A DNA stretch of 64,000 bases from Mustela lutreola (taxonomy: Eukaryota > Chordata > Mammalia > Carnivora > Mustelidae), in assembly GCF_030435805.1 (NCBI RefSeq), contig NC_081292.1:182180497-182244496 (forward strand), given 5' to 3'. Position 1 is the stretch's first letter. The number at the start of each line of letters is the position of its first letter. The position numbers and the translations under genes are program-made. Shown here one piece after another: positions 38,504 through 49,400 of this stretch. Below the pieces are notes generated by a model. That model was not told the DNA's origin and made no database searches. It worked only from the letters and a program-made list of their open reading frames with translations.

Positions 38504-38518
38504 TTTATTGTGATTAAA
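38504..38518. terminator. Overlapping convergent poly(A) signals of GLB1L and ANKZF1
   Basis: The 15-nt stretch tttattgtgattaaa holds AATAAA for the minus strand (38504-38509, ANKZF1) and ATTAAA for the plus strand (38513-38518, GLB1L). The two 3' UTRs therefore must overlap if both signals are used: GLB1L stops at 38376 and ANKZF1 stops at 38692. Confidence 0.7.
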
Positions 38519-38691
38519 ATTCCAGAGACTGTCCCAGCTCCACACTCCTCTGTGGCCCTGTCTTTGCCTGGGTTCCTGAGTGTCCTTCCTAATCTTCCGA
38601 ATACTCCGCTTTCACGGGAAAGAAGAAACCTAGGGCTAGTGTGAATGCAGCCCCTCAGGGCCGAGCTGGCTCCAGGCGCAGCCATGAGAGA

Positions 38692-41600
38692 TCAGGAAGA
38701 GGGCTTGGCGGCCTGGCAGCGGTGGTCTCGGAGGCAGCGTGTGGAGCAGAAAGAGAAGTCGAGATAGTGAAAGGGAGTGAGGCCCTGGAGGGATGTCCCA
38801 CAACTCCAGCAGCGTCTGGACAAGAGGAAGACAGATGGTTGAACAGGTACCCCAGAAACTCTCCAATCCAGGCTCTCCCCACCCCTCTGGCCATTTCTGG
38901 TTTGGCTCTAGAAGGTTTCCAGAACATCTCCAGTCCCCCCAATGGCCTTTCTGAGTACGCTGCAGCATTCAGTCTGCTTGCCCACTCCCAGCCTAGCCAT
39001 CACGCCCGTCCCTGCACTTACGGAGCACTGAGGTCCACAGAGCCGGGGGTCCGCAGGGTGGGGACGCCCAGCTGGGCAGCTAGCCGCTGCTCTGCAGCCA
39101 GAGCCCTCTGAGGGAAAGAAGTCTTGTTAAGGACAAGGCCCCAGTGGTGGGCAGAGTACCCAAGAAGGGGCAGCTGCACACTGGAAACCAGTCAGACCTC
39201 TAAGGAAATCAGGGCTGTGGAAGAGAGCAGCTTGGGCCTCACCTTCTCACGATCACTGAGGGCAACAAAGCGCTGCTGCTCTTTTCGCTCCCTCTCCTCC
39301 TGCTCCCGCTGCTTCCGCTGCTGTTCCTCCCGTTGCCGCCGCGCAGCCTTCTGCTCCCTTTTCCGCATAGCCTGCCGTGCCTCCATTTCGGGCGTCAGCG
39401 GCCCTGGCACCTGGAGGATTTCCGGGGAGGTGTAAGGTAAGACCCATACCTTGGGAAAACTCTAACAAAGTAGAAAAGATTTTAGCCTGCATCTAGGCTG
39501 CCTTCCTACTGTGCTGCTGCTTCCTTTTCCAGCTGACCTGAGCCTTGCTGTAATCGTAAGCATCTGGATTCTTCTCCATGAACCTTCGGAACTCATTTCG
39601 CGTTGACCTGTCAGCTGCAACCGTATATGGTGGCCGGGCCCGGGAGTCCCTAGGTGCGAAGAGCCCCAAATATGGGTTCAGCTTGCCTCTTGCATCTCCC
39701 AACCTCACCCAAACAGATCAAGGGGAATTCTGTCAAGTAGCCAGTACCAACATTAGCCTCCAGATGATCCTCTCTATACCCCCAAAGGGCTCAGCTTGGA
39801 GACCCCTACTTACTGCACAGTAGGGTCGGCACCTGCCTCCAGCAGCAGGCGAACCACTGAGCCTCTCCCAGCGGCAGCTGCTGCATGCAGGAGGGTGAAG
39901 CCCCTGGAGCCCCAGGGGGCACTGAGCAGAGACAGAACTCCAGGGTCTCTGGGGCCGGCAGCTAGCTGGAGTTTCAGCATCTCGACGTCTCCGGCTCGGC
40001 AAGCAGCTAGAAGCATGTCCCAGAGCTCTGAATGATCAGGGGTCTTGGCCTCATCCAGGGAAGGCCCCAAAGGGGCCGTGTGTGCCTGGGCAGACTGTGA
40101 GAAGGCTTCATCTCCTTGAGGTTGCTGGGGAAGCGTCACGTGCGTCCCAGCTTTCAGGTCTCGGTTCCTCTCCTTATTCCTCTTCCTCCTCCTCCGCTTT
40201 GGCAGTACCTCAAACTCACGAAGATCCAGGGTCCCCACTGTCAACTCTACTAGTTCCAACTCTACCTGGGGGCTGTCCTCTTCCTCCGACCCTGAACCTA
40301 GGGAAAAATACGACATGTTTGGTCCACCTAAAGAAGTACACTGGTGGGCTGCCCCAGATGTATAAGAATGTACATAAAAAAAAGAATCCAGATTGTCTTA
40401 AAATGAAAAGAAATATTTGTATTTTGTCACCCGAGATCTGTATCCATTAGTACTGCATGCAGAAATGAGGCTAGCTCAGACGGGAAAGACCCAGAAGGAG
40501 CTACGGAGGGCCAGGTATCCTTAGACTCTCCCCTTGAGCCGCGTTAGGATGGTACACAACGGGGGAGAGCATGGGGGCAGTGACAGCCACTAAGGCTAAG
40601 AGTATGAGGCCGGGAAAGCAGGCCTTAGCTCCAAACCACAGCATCTGATAAGAAAGCAAATACGTGAGATTTGTGCCACACAAGCATCTGTTTCATGCAC
40701 TATTTCATGTTAAGTACTGAGATACATCAGTGAACAAAAGCGAACAGGAAGTCTGGAAAGGTCCCTGACCCAGTCCCAGTGATTGCTACCAGGTGCCCCT
40801 TATCATAACGAACTATGTGTTGTGTAGGGCTCATTATAAAGAGGGAAGCAACAGTAGATTTGACACTGCATTTCCGGGACAGACACCCAGAGAGAGTTGA
40901 CAGCTGCCAGATGGGACTCAAACCCTGTTTGGAAGATTCCTCATTCTGCCCAAGTGCCTCATTTTCATCACTGGAGACCTTTCTTTCTGCCTCGGTAGCC
41001 TTCTTCCCCTCTCTCTTCTTCCAGTGTGTCTGAGGTGAGTCCAACCTGTCTGCCTCCCAGGGGTCCTCTCCTGTCATAAAACAAAAGATGTTTCTCAAGT
41101 CGAGCTGAGCAGAAGCCAGCCCAGGTCTCTCTCAATGAACCCAAGGCCTGGGCTGGAAGGTACAGAAAGGTCTAGGGAGTCTGAGGACCTTGATCAGCAG
41201 CTCACCATGGACGTGCAAGGTGGTCAGCTTATGGAGCACATGCTGTAGCTCTCGGAAGGTGGGTCTGCGGGTAGCGAGGGGGATATCCCAAAGTCGGGGA
41301 TCCCCCCGTTGCAGGGGTGCCCCATGGCCTCCGAAGAACAGGGACCGGCCAGAGCGGGGAGCACGCAGCAATATTGTCCCAGCCTCCCCCAGCGCTTTGG
41401 CCCAGACTGGCCCTGCCAGCAGGTCACGAACATCCTAGAGAAGAGAGTAACTCAGCCCCGTGCAGCTTCACTTGCTATTTCTAAATCTCCAACCAAAACA
41501 CCGGCCCACAGATGACGTGTAAGGAATGGGACGTACAAGACAGTAGAGGGGAAGGAGAATGAGAGGACTCCTGGGGAGCCATCCCTAGTTTACCTTCACC

Positions 41601-44196
41601 TTCCCAGAAATAATGAAGACCAGAGGATACAGGCGTCAAGCTCCCCACTGTAACATTTGATGAAAGGGGACAAAAGGAGAGGAGCAGACCACCAGATCTG
41701 TGACACCTAACTCACCTTGTATAATGTGGCTTCATTATAGCGCCTCAGGTTGGCTCCGGCAGAGCGAGAAGCCCCACCCCGGGCATCACGAATTCCCTGG
41801 GCTGTGCCCCGCTTGGCCCGCACTGTGTAGCGGTGAAAGGTTTTGTGGGTCACCACGTCTCTTCTGTAGACAACACAGACCCAGTGCTGGCAACTGGCCC
41901 GTATGCCCAGGCTAACAGGACCCACTGCATCCTTATACCCCAGGCAGCACCCTCTCACCCTTGGAAAATGGCTCCAGCAAAGTGCCCAGCTGCAGCCATG
42001 AGCACCACGCAGTGTCTGGGACCTCCGTTTTGCAGGTTATGTAGGAGTAGTTCGGGTTCTTGTTGGGGCACCTGGAAGATGGAGAACACAAACATGCCCA
42101 TGGCACTCACTGACAGGAAGAAACCCAGTGCCAGTGCTGAGTGTCTTAATATGCATGATCTCATTTCCTACAACCATCCTGAGGCTTGTCTCCCAGTTTT
42201 CAGACAAGGAAATCTGAGGCTTATAGAGTACAGGTAGTCAAGATCAAGTGGTAGAACAATTCAAACCTAGATGGGTCTGTTTCCAAACTTAATTCTGTTA
42301 CGCCTGACCCCCAGATTCAGGCCATGTCAAGCCAAGACTGTGCTGTCACTGGTGAGACCCAATCCAACAGGAAGAAAAGTAAGAGATGGCCTGGACTTAG
42401 GGGAGACCTAGGCTGAGTGTACAAAGGCTGTAGTTGGCTACACAACCCGGGCTGCCACTTGCCTGGCGAGGGCCTAGCACACAGCGATAGGCATAAAGAA
42501 ACTGGCCCAGAGCGTTCTGGAAAAGAACCCGATGAGGGTGGAAGCCTTGGGGTCTGCTGGGCTTCTCAGACCCAGCCCTCTCCTCATCCGGTATCTGCAA
42601 GCTGTCCTCACTGGCTGAGTCTGAGTCCTCTGATCCTGAGATGCTGGAAAGATCTCCTGAAAACAACATGAGGTGCACAAGTTTGGTGTTCCATCTTTGG
42701 CCTTTCCTCAAGCTCCTCAACCTTCTTCCACCCCCATGTCCTACTCAACATGTCCTACCGGCCATCACCTGTGGAGCTCTGCTTTTCAAAATCCAGGGCA
42801 GACAGGCGAGGCTTTTCCTTGAGACGTTGCTTTAGGTTAAACCGATGCCAGTCAAGCTTATAATGTTCCCTCTGGTAGGAGGCAAAGAAAGAGGCTGAAT
42901 GTGGAAATACGCCCTAGCCTGGCCCTTTGTGGTACCCAAGACCAGTGATAGAATTCCAGGAAATATGACCAGGTAATACCAACTGCCTCAGTCAAAACAT
43001 GGACCTTTATTAATTAAAGACACGTCACACGTCTCCCTCTCCTCACACCCCATGATACTTTTGCTTCCACCCCTTAGCTTTGCACCTCGCTTTCTACCTG
43101 TTCCTGGTGGTCGTGGAAGGTCTGGTCACAAGTAGAACAAAATAATTTCTCTGAAATATCCGGGAGACCCTGGAGTGGCTTTCTTTCTGGGCTTGCTCTC
43201 TCCCCTGAACATAAATAAGGGGAGGGTAATCAGAGGGGGAAAGGGAATCCAAATCTGCAGTACCTGGAATTACATTCAGGAATTACATTCAGGGTCTGGT
43301 ATACAAAGGAGAATACAAAAGAAAAAGATGGCACATCCTTTCCTTCACAGAATTACAATCTGGGAATCATGAGATAAACGGCACAGTAGACACTTTTCTC
43401 AGTAAAGCTATTATGTGAAACAGACATATATCAAACACGTTAACTAAAGGGATTGTTTAGAGTAATCCCGTAGAAAATAATTTTTGGTAACGTTAAAATT
43501 ATTTTTAACTGCAAAAACCACTTCCCAAACGTCCATTTTTTTTAAATTTTTTATTTTTTATAAACATATATTATCCCCAGGGGCCAAACGTCCATTTTTT
43601 AAGCTTACATTTCCAATTACAGTGTGGTTTGTTTCAAACTTCAAGAAAAACAGCCAGATTCAAATTAAGGTTGTAAAAATAAAAATAAAAAATTGTTTTA
43701 CAAATAAACAAATAAAAAATTGTTTTACATTCATTAAGAACGACTGATTTGATTGGAAACCAGTTAAATTTGGCCGTATCTAGGAATTTTGAAGTTTTTT
43801 GCAGGCAGTGCTGTAAACACAACCAGACGTAAGAAATGACAAGAGCCTTGTTTGGAAACAATTCGGGGGGCTTGTGCGGGAAACAACCCGCAGATTGAGG
43901 GAATTGAAGATAAATTTTATCCTGTAGGAAGAGATGTCAGCAAGGGCTCTTAAACCGGGGAATATCAGTAAGAATGTGTTCCCTGGACGAGTAATAAGCT
44001 CTAGCCCGTCACGGTCCTCGTGGGTCCTCCCCAAACCTTCCCGGATACCTGGACAGGAAGCCCGCAGAGCCTGGGCCACAGCCTCCCCAGAAGGGCGGCT
44101 CACCAGGCTCAGGCCCTGAAGGATCGGAGCATCCGCGCTGAGGTCAAAGAGGGAAACCAACGCAGGAACCTGGGTTGCAGCTGAAACCGGCGACAT
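38692..44196 (-). CDS. ANKZF1: Ankyrin repeat and zinc-finger peptidyl-tRNA hydrolase
   Basis: ANKZF1 (Vms1 orthologue) frees stalled nascent chains from 60S-bound tRNA in ribosome quality control and works with VCP/p97. CDS (minus), in coding order: 44049-44196, 43098-43204, 42769-42871, 42463-42656, 41959-42071, 41716-41863, 41206-41434, 40924-41070, 39814-40297, 39538-39649, 39243-39410, 39022-39107, 38692-38815. It closes at 720 aa (human 726). Domains: C2H2 finger (C72, C75, H88, H94); VLRF1 domain with the catalytic-type Gln in 'KRGTAQG' (244); ankyrin repeats about 490-590; Arg/Glu-rich coiled coil about 600-650; a VCP-interacting motif R649-x5-AA-x2-R659; and a C-terminal Cys cluster 'CWSCG...FCSTRC'. 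Intron 4 uses a GC donor, and exon 8 has a weak GTTTGA donor lying in a MIR-like stretch. Confidence 0.96.
40680..40930 (-). repeat. MIR-like repeat touching the ANKZF1 exon 8 donor
   Basis: On the minus strand, 'ggtttgagtcccatctggcag' at 40907-40927 resembles the MIR core 'ggttcgaatcccggctctgcc', and the downstream part ('gagccctacacaacacatag'-like) is looser. The exon 8 donor lies inside this stretch. Confidence 0.45.
42130..42275 (-). repeat. MIR SINE, antisense, in ANKZF1 intron 4
   Basis: 'gagtgtcttaatatgcatgatctcattt', 'gacaaggaaatctgaggctt' and 'caattcaaacctagatgg' follow reverse MIR order. Confidence 0.65.
43542..43583 (-). repeat. 42-bp L1 tail insertion with 17-bp duplication
   Basis: The duplication ccaaacgtccatttttt occurs at 43525-43541 and 43584-43600. 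Between them is a short A/T-rich piece that on the minus strand begins 'cccctggggataatatatg' and ends in A-rich sequence, like the extreme 3' end of carnivore L1. It is therefore an extremely 5'-truncated L1 insertion in ANKZF1 intron 1. A small local repeat (tgttttacaaataaa / aaaattgttttaca) follows at 43680-43730. Confidence 0.75.
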
Positions 44197-44960
44197 GGCT
44201 GAGCAGAAATTCTTTAGGAGGACCTTCTGGAGCAGAAAGGGGGACAGAAACAGCTCCCCAGAGTGCGATCCTACCGCCCGGTCTCCTGCCTGCCTGACTT
44301 GGTCTCCCCACGCCGGAAGGCACCTCGGGCCTCAGTCTGGTACCAGGAATCCGCTCTGGGGATTAATACGTGACCCCAGGCCGCTTTCTCAAACCCACAG
44401 TCTCGAACCACATAGAGTGAAAGGGGAAGCATCCAACTCCCAAATCGAGTCCAGTAGAGCCAAAATCACTCAGGTTCCCTAAGCGACCGCTCCTCGATAC
44501 CCGTGCGATGAGCTCCAGCAATGACTAAACCGCGTGCACTCGTCCGCGCCCTCAGAAGCGGCACCAAAGGCCCCAGTGAGCCGAGCCGCACGCTCGTTTA
44601 CAATTCCAAGTCCGGATTTCTGCAACACTACAACAATCTCGTCACTACGGCGCAGCGAAGGGGACAAACGGCGTCGTCCGGGCCTCAGCCCCGCCCCACA
44701 TGGCGCGTACTATTGGTCCTCTGACGGTCCAAAACCCACCTTGAACCTTTAGTCCCGCCCTCGAAGCCGAGAATTGGCCGTCGTGTCTCCACCCCCCGTG
44801 CTCATTGGCCAGACTGACTGCGGGTGACAGTGAGTGGCAGGCGGCGGGCCTAGGGCTCCGGGTCCGGACGAACCCAGCGGAGCCGACCGAGCCCCTGGAG
44901 TCGCTCGGGTCACGGTTCCTGAGGTGAAACGCGAGATCGGTTACTGAACTCCCAAGGCCC
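44197..44960. promoter_or_regulatory. Divergent CpG-rich promoter of ANKZF1 and ATG9A
   Basis: The ANKZF1 ATG is at 44196 (minus) and GC-rich ATG9A 5' sequence starts near 44820 (plus). Between about 44490 and 44960 CpGs are dense and several CCAAT-type ATTGG words occur (44711, 44773, 44806). No TATA box is evident. This fits a shared bidirectional promoter, as the head-to-head arrangement implies. Confidence 0.65.
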
Positions 44961-45973
44961 GGGCCGGACCTGACGGGGGGGTTGCCCGCGGAGCCTTAAG
45001 TGAGCTCACGGCGAGTAACGGGGGACAGGGGCGCCGCGGGAGGGGCGAAGGCGCGCAGCCGGAATGTTTTGATGGCGGGGGCGCGCGGGCGGGGGCGCGC
45101 GCGGGCGGCGGGGCCGCGCGCGAGGTTGTCCGCTGTTGGGAGCCGAGCCTTTGGCCTGGTGCCGGGCGACCCTGGGGCGCTCTGGGCTCGGGTCCTGGCG
45201 GCTGGGTGTGGGGAGGCAACCCAGCCCACCTGGACGATCCGCTGTCGGACTGGCTCGATTCTTCCACCATCCGCAGGAACCCCTGAGCCCAGGCCCGGCC
45301 AGCCAGGGCTCCATGAGCCTGGGTCCACACTGACCCGGTGAGTGTTGAGTTCCCCGAGGGCTTGGTCAGCTCCTTTGGACCCAGGGCTCTCACTAACCCA
45401 GGGGGTCCCACTGGGATCCGGCTGGGTCGTGTTCCACCGCCCGAGAGTCTGCACCGACTGGGTGAGTGCTGTCTAGACATGCTTGGCTCTGGGGACCTAG
45501 GGACCCCACAGTTCACCCAGGATCTGGGTCTCCACTGACCCAGTCAGGATTTCCCATCCAGCTATGCCTGCCTTTAGTGCTAGAAAAGCAGGGGAAGACG
45601 TTGACCAGAAAGGTCCTTTTCAGGAAAGACTTTTCTTGGGTTTTGGATTTGGGGCTTTGAGGACCCTGAGAGGCCTAATTTCAGAGGCTGAGGAGGGGCA
45701 TTGGAAGAACAGTCCAGAGGAGCTGCCTGACCTCGGGCCTGTACTGACTCAGTCTTGACAGGCTCAGCAAGCCACTTCTTGGGATTCTGGGGTTGGATGA
45801 GTGGCCTACGTATAGTAAACCCGAGGAAGGACACCTTGCCCAGTGCCTCTTCCCCAACACAGCTCCCTGCCCCATGCTTGGCCTCCTCTCACTGGAGGCT
45901 GGGTTGATAGGAGGGCTGGATTTCTTTCTCTCCCCACTCCCCTCTCTCTGGGGCCTGACACCTTCTCCTCCAG

Positions 45974-46031
45974 CAGCTGCGGAGCCTGGGCATCAAGGGC
46001 TGGAGTGGAGCAGATGCTGTCCATGGAGCTG
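45974..46031 (+). other. Candidate ATG9A 5' UTR exon
   Basis: A pyrimidine-rich 'ccttctcctccag' acceptor precedes it and 'GAGCTG|gtaggg' follows. It carries ATG at 46014. If joined to the coding exon at 46436 it creates a 15-codon upstream ORF. Support is splice-site pattern only. Confidence 0.4.
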
Positions 46032-46464
46032 GTAGGGCCATGTGCTTATCTCAAACCTTTGTTTACAAAGTGCTTCCGGACTGCTAGTCTCTTGGGAGAC
46101 CTGGGTTTCTCCAGGAAGGAGAGGGAAGTCCCCTTAACTCCACTGCATAGAAGATGAAACAGCCCTCCCTGCCCCCCCCTCCCCAAGCAGCAGAATCTTG
46201 CTTTAGTCCAGCCAGACCTCAGTAGACAACTCAGGAAAGGCTCTGGGAAGGCCTGAGCTCCCGGACCCTGAGCTTACTGCTCTCCTTTGGTAACTACTCT
46301 TCTGCCTTTGAGCCGAGAAGACCGGGAGTAGAGACCAAGGCCAGGGATTCTTTCTCACTCTTTGTGGTCTACTAGGCAGGGCAGCAGACAAGCAGCCCCT
46401 GGGTCTGAACTGGATCTCTTCATCATTACTGGCAGGTGGACAGAGTGGACAGGGGGCGGTGGTG

Positions 46465-49400
46465 ATGGCGCAGTTTGACACTGAATACCAGCGCCTTGAG
46501 GCCTCCTACAGTGATTCACCCCCTGGGGAGGAGGACCTACTGGTGCACGTCCCTGAGGGGAGTAAATGTGAGTTCTCTGACCCCACAGCGCAGCCGGGGG
46601 GCGGGGGGTGGCCTGGGGAGAGAGCCGGTGGAGGAGCGCTGAGGAAGCAAGGGGCTCTGGTTCCTTCAGGGCTCTGACATCTCTGCTCCTGTATCCACAG
46701 CACCCTGGCACCACATCGAAAACCTTGACCTCTTCTTCTCTCGAATATCCTTTGTGTCTCTGCGTTGAAGCTCTGGGACCCTTAGCCCCTCTCTAAGCCA
46801 GGGCCTGGATGGGAAGTTGGGGTGGGTTTGATTCTAATCCCCGGAAGGGAGATGGAACTTTTAAGGTTGAAAGAGGCTGGGAAAATAATGATCATTATGG
46901 ATAATGATAACCCTGCGTTTCCCAAGAGCTACGTGCCTTTCACTTGGTGGTGTCAGTTCATAAGGACCTTCTCTAAAGGAGATCTTTCTTTTTGATGGGA
47001 CGCTAATAACTATAATAATTAATATCTTTTGATTTAATCTGTGTCAGCTCTGTGTTAAATACTTTACACCCATTATCTGATACCTAATAATCCTATGAGA
47101 CAGGTGCTGTTTTTCCAAAGTATTACTGCAGACAAAAGTTGAGAGAGATTAAGTAAATTTGGCCAAAGGCTAGAAAGTCACAGAGCCAGGAGTTAAGTTC
47201 AGGCACATGAGCCCCAAAGTCTGTGCTCCTAATTGCTGTCTCTATCAACCACATTTTTCTTGACAATTACACGTTTATAATCTACACCAGAAGAATGGCT
47301 TCACTTGCATGCTCATCGGGGAGATCTTTGAGCTCATGTAAGTCTAAGAAGGGATGGTGATGTGGGAAAGGACTGCATCTCAGTCTTTCCTTTTCTTTAG
47401 CTCAGCCCTGGCACCTGCAGGTGCAGCTCAGTTCCTGACTTGAAACCCTACAGACTAATTTTAGAGTTCAGGGACTAGGTGTGGCACCAAAATTTATAGT
47501 CTCATTTTTTCTTCTTCTTCTTTTTTTAATCTTCCAAATCCTCTCTCCTCCACGAGGAGAACTCAAGACTTAATTATTTCGTCAGAGCCCGGATGGAATG
47601 GGCGTGGTTCAGTCAGGAGGTCTTAGACTTGTCGGCCACTTAAGAAAAGTGTGTGTTTGGGGCACCTGGGTGGCCCAGTGGGTTAAGCCTCTGCCTTGGG
47701 CTCAGGTCATGATCTCAGGGTCCTGGGATTGAGCTCCACATCAGGCTCTCTGCTCAGTGGGGAGCCTGCTTCCCCCTCTCTCTACCTTCCTCTCTGCCTA
47801 CTTGTGATCTCTCTCTGTCAAATAAATAAATAAAATCTTAAAAAAAAAAAAAAGGAAAGAAAAGTGTGTGTTGTGTTCTGCCTTAGTTACACCTAGGAAG
47901 GCAGAACAAAACGCTTTCTAAAAAGAAAAACCCATATGGCCTTGCCAAAGAGGATGTGATTGGGAAACCCTCCTTCAATCAGAAAAGACTGTAAATCCCC
48001 TTAAGGCTTCTAAATACTATCTCAAAAGGAAATCAAGGATTGGGTAGCAGAGACCATAATCACAAGATCTTTGCGTGAGTCTAGTAAGTGGTGGCAGAGA
48101 TTACTAAGCGGGAAGGAAAGCAGGTTAATTGTGTGACGCCCAAGGCTAAGAGCAAAAAGCAGGAGCTGGTTTGGACCGAAGACAGTTCCGGGGGCTGAGC
48201 CTCAGAGAGAGCCCACTGGGAGTTTTCCAGCCCCTGCTGGTCCCCAAAGGCTGCTCTCTAATCTTGTTCTGCTGCTTCCAGACTCTTACCTTTTCCCACA
48301 CTATCTCACTGGTGCCTCTCTGACTCTTGGACCCTCGTCCCAATCCCCCAGGCAGTTCCTCTTTGTGGTTGCCTTCACCACCTTCCTGGTCAGCTGCGTG
48401 GACTACGACATCCTCTTTGCCAACAAGATGGTGAACCATAGTCTTCACCCGACCGAGCCTGTCAAGGTCACTCTGCCAGACGCCTTTTTGCCCGCCCAGG
48501 TCTGTAGTGCCAGGTAAGGGCCTCAGAGGACCTCAGAGCCAGAGTTCCACCAACAGGTGGGGAATGGAGCGGAGTGGGAGGCACATTCTTTCGAACACAG
48601 ACTCGGCCTCGGTCTCGCCATCCTTCGGGATAGCATCCTGTCTGCCAAGACTCCATAGGGGCCACTCCTCGTCCCCTTCCTTTCCCCAACAGGATTCAGG
48701 AAAATGGCTCCCTCATCACCATCCTGGTCATCGCGGGTGTGTTCTGGATCCATCGGCTTATCAAGTTCATCTACAACATTTGCTGCTACTGGGAGATCCA
48801 CTCCTTCTACCTACACGCTCTGCGTATCCCCATGGTGAGACTGGGAAGTGGGGCTGTTTGCGCTGCAGCCCAAGGTGCCCTCAGCGGCTGGGGCCAAGTG
48901 GGGCGGATCGCTGGGCCTTGGGCATCCCCCTCATGGCCTGGTGGGTCTGGGAGCCTCTGCTTAAAGGCTCTCCCCAGCTCCACACAGGGTCTCACAGCTA
49001 CTGCGGGGTGAGGAGGAGGAGTCCTGGGCCACAAGCCCACCTTCCCTGGCGGCCCTCTCTCCCACCCCGCAGTCCGCCCTCCCCTACTGCACGTGGCAGG
49101 AAGTACAGGCGCGCATCGTACAGACTCAGAAGGAGCACCAGATCTGCATCCACAAGCGCGAGCTGACCGAGCTGGACATCTACCACCGCATCCTCCGTTT
49201 CCAGAACTACATGGTCGCCCTGGTGAACAAGTCCCTCCTGCCTCTGCGCTTCCGCCTGCCAGGCCTGGGGGAGGCTGTCTTCTTCACACGCGGCCTCAAG
49301 TACAACTTCGAGCTGATCCTCTTCTGGGGCCCTGGCTCTCTGTTTCTCAATGAATGGAGCCTCAAGGCTGAGTACAAACGTGGGGGACAGCGGCTGGAGT

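Noticed and set aside
40135-40145. CACGTG E-box in ANKZF1 exon 9
   Set aside because: It lies in coding sequence far from a promoter, so chance is the simpler explanation.
44041-44050. ANKZF1 intron 1 donor GTATCC as a second U12 intron
   Set aside because: The site continues GG, not TT, and the 3' end lacks a U12 branch-like word close to the AG, so an ordinary GT-AG intron is more likely.
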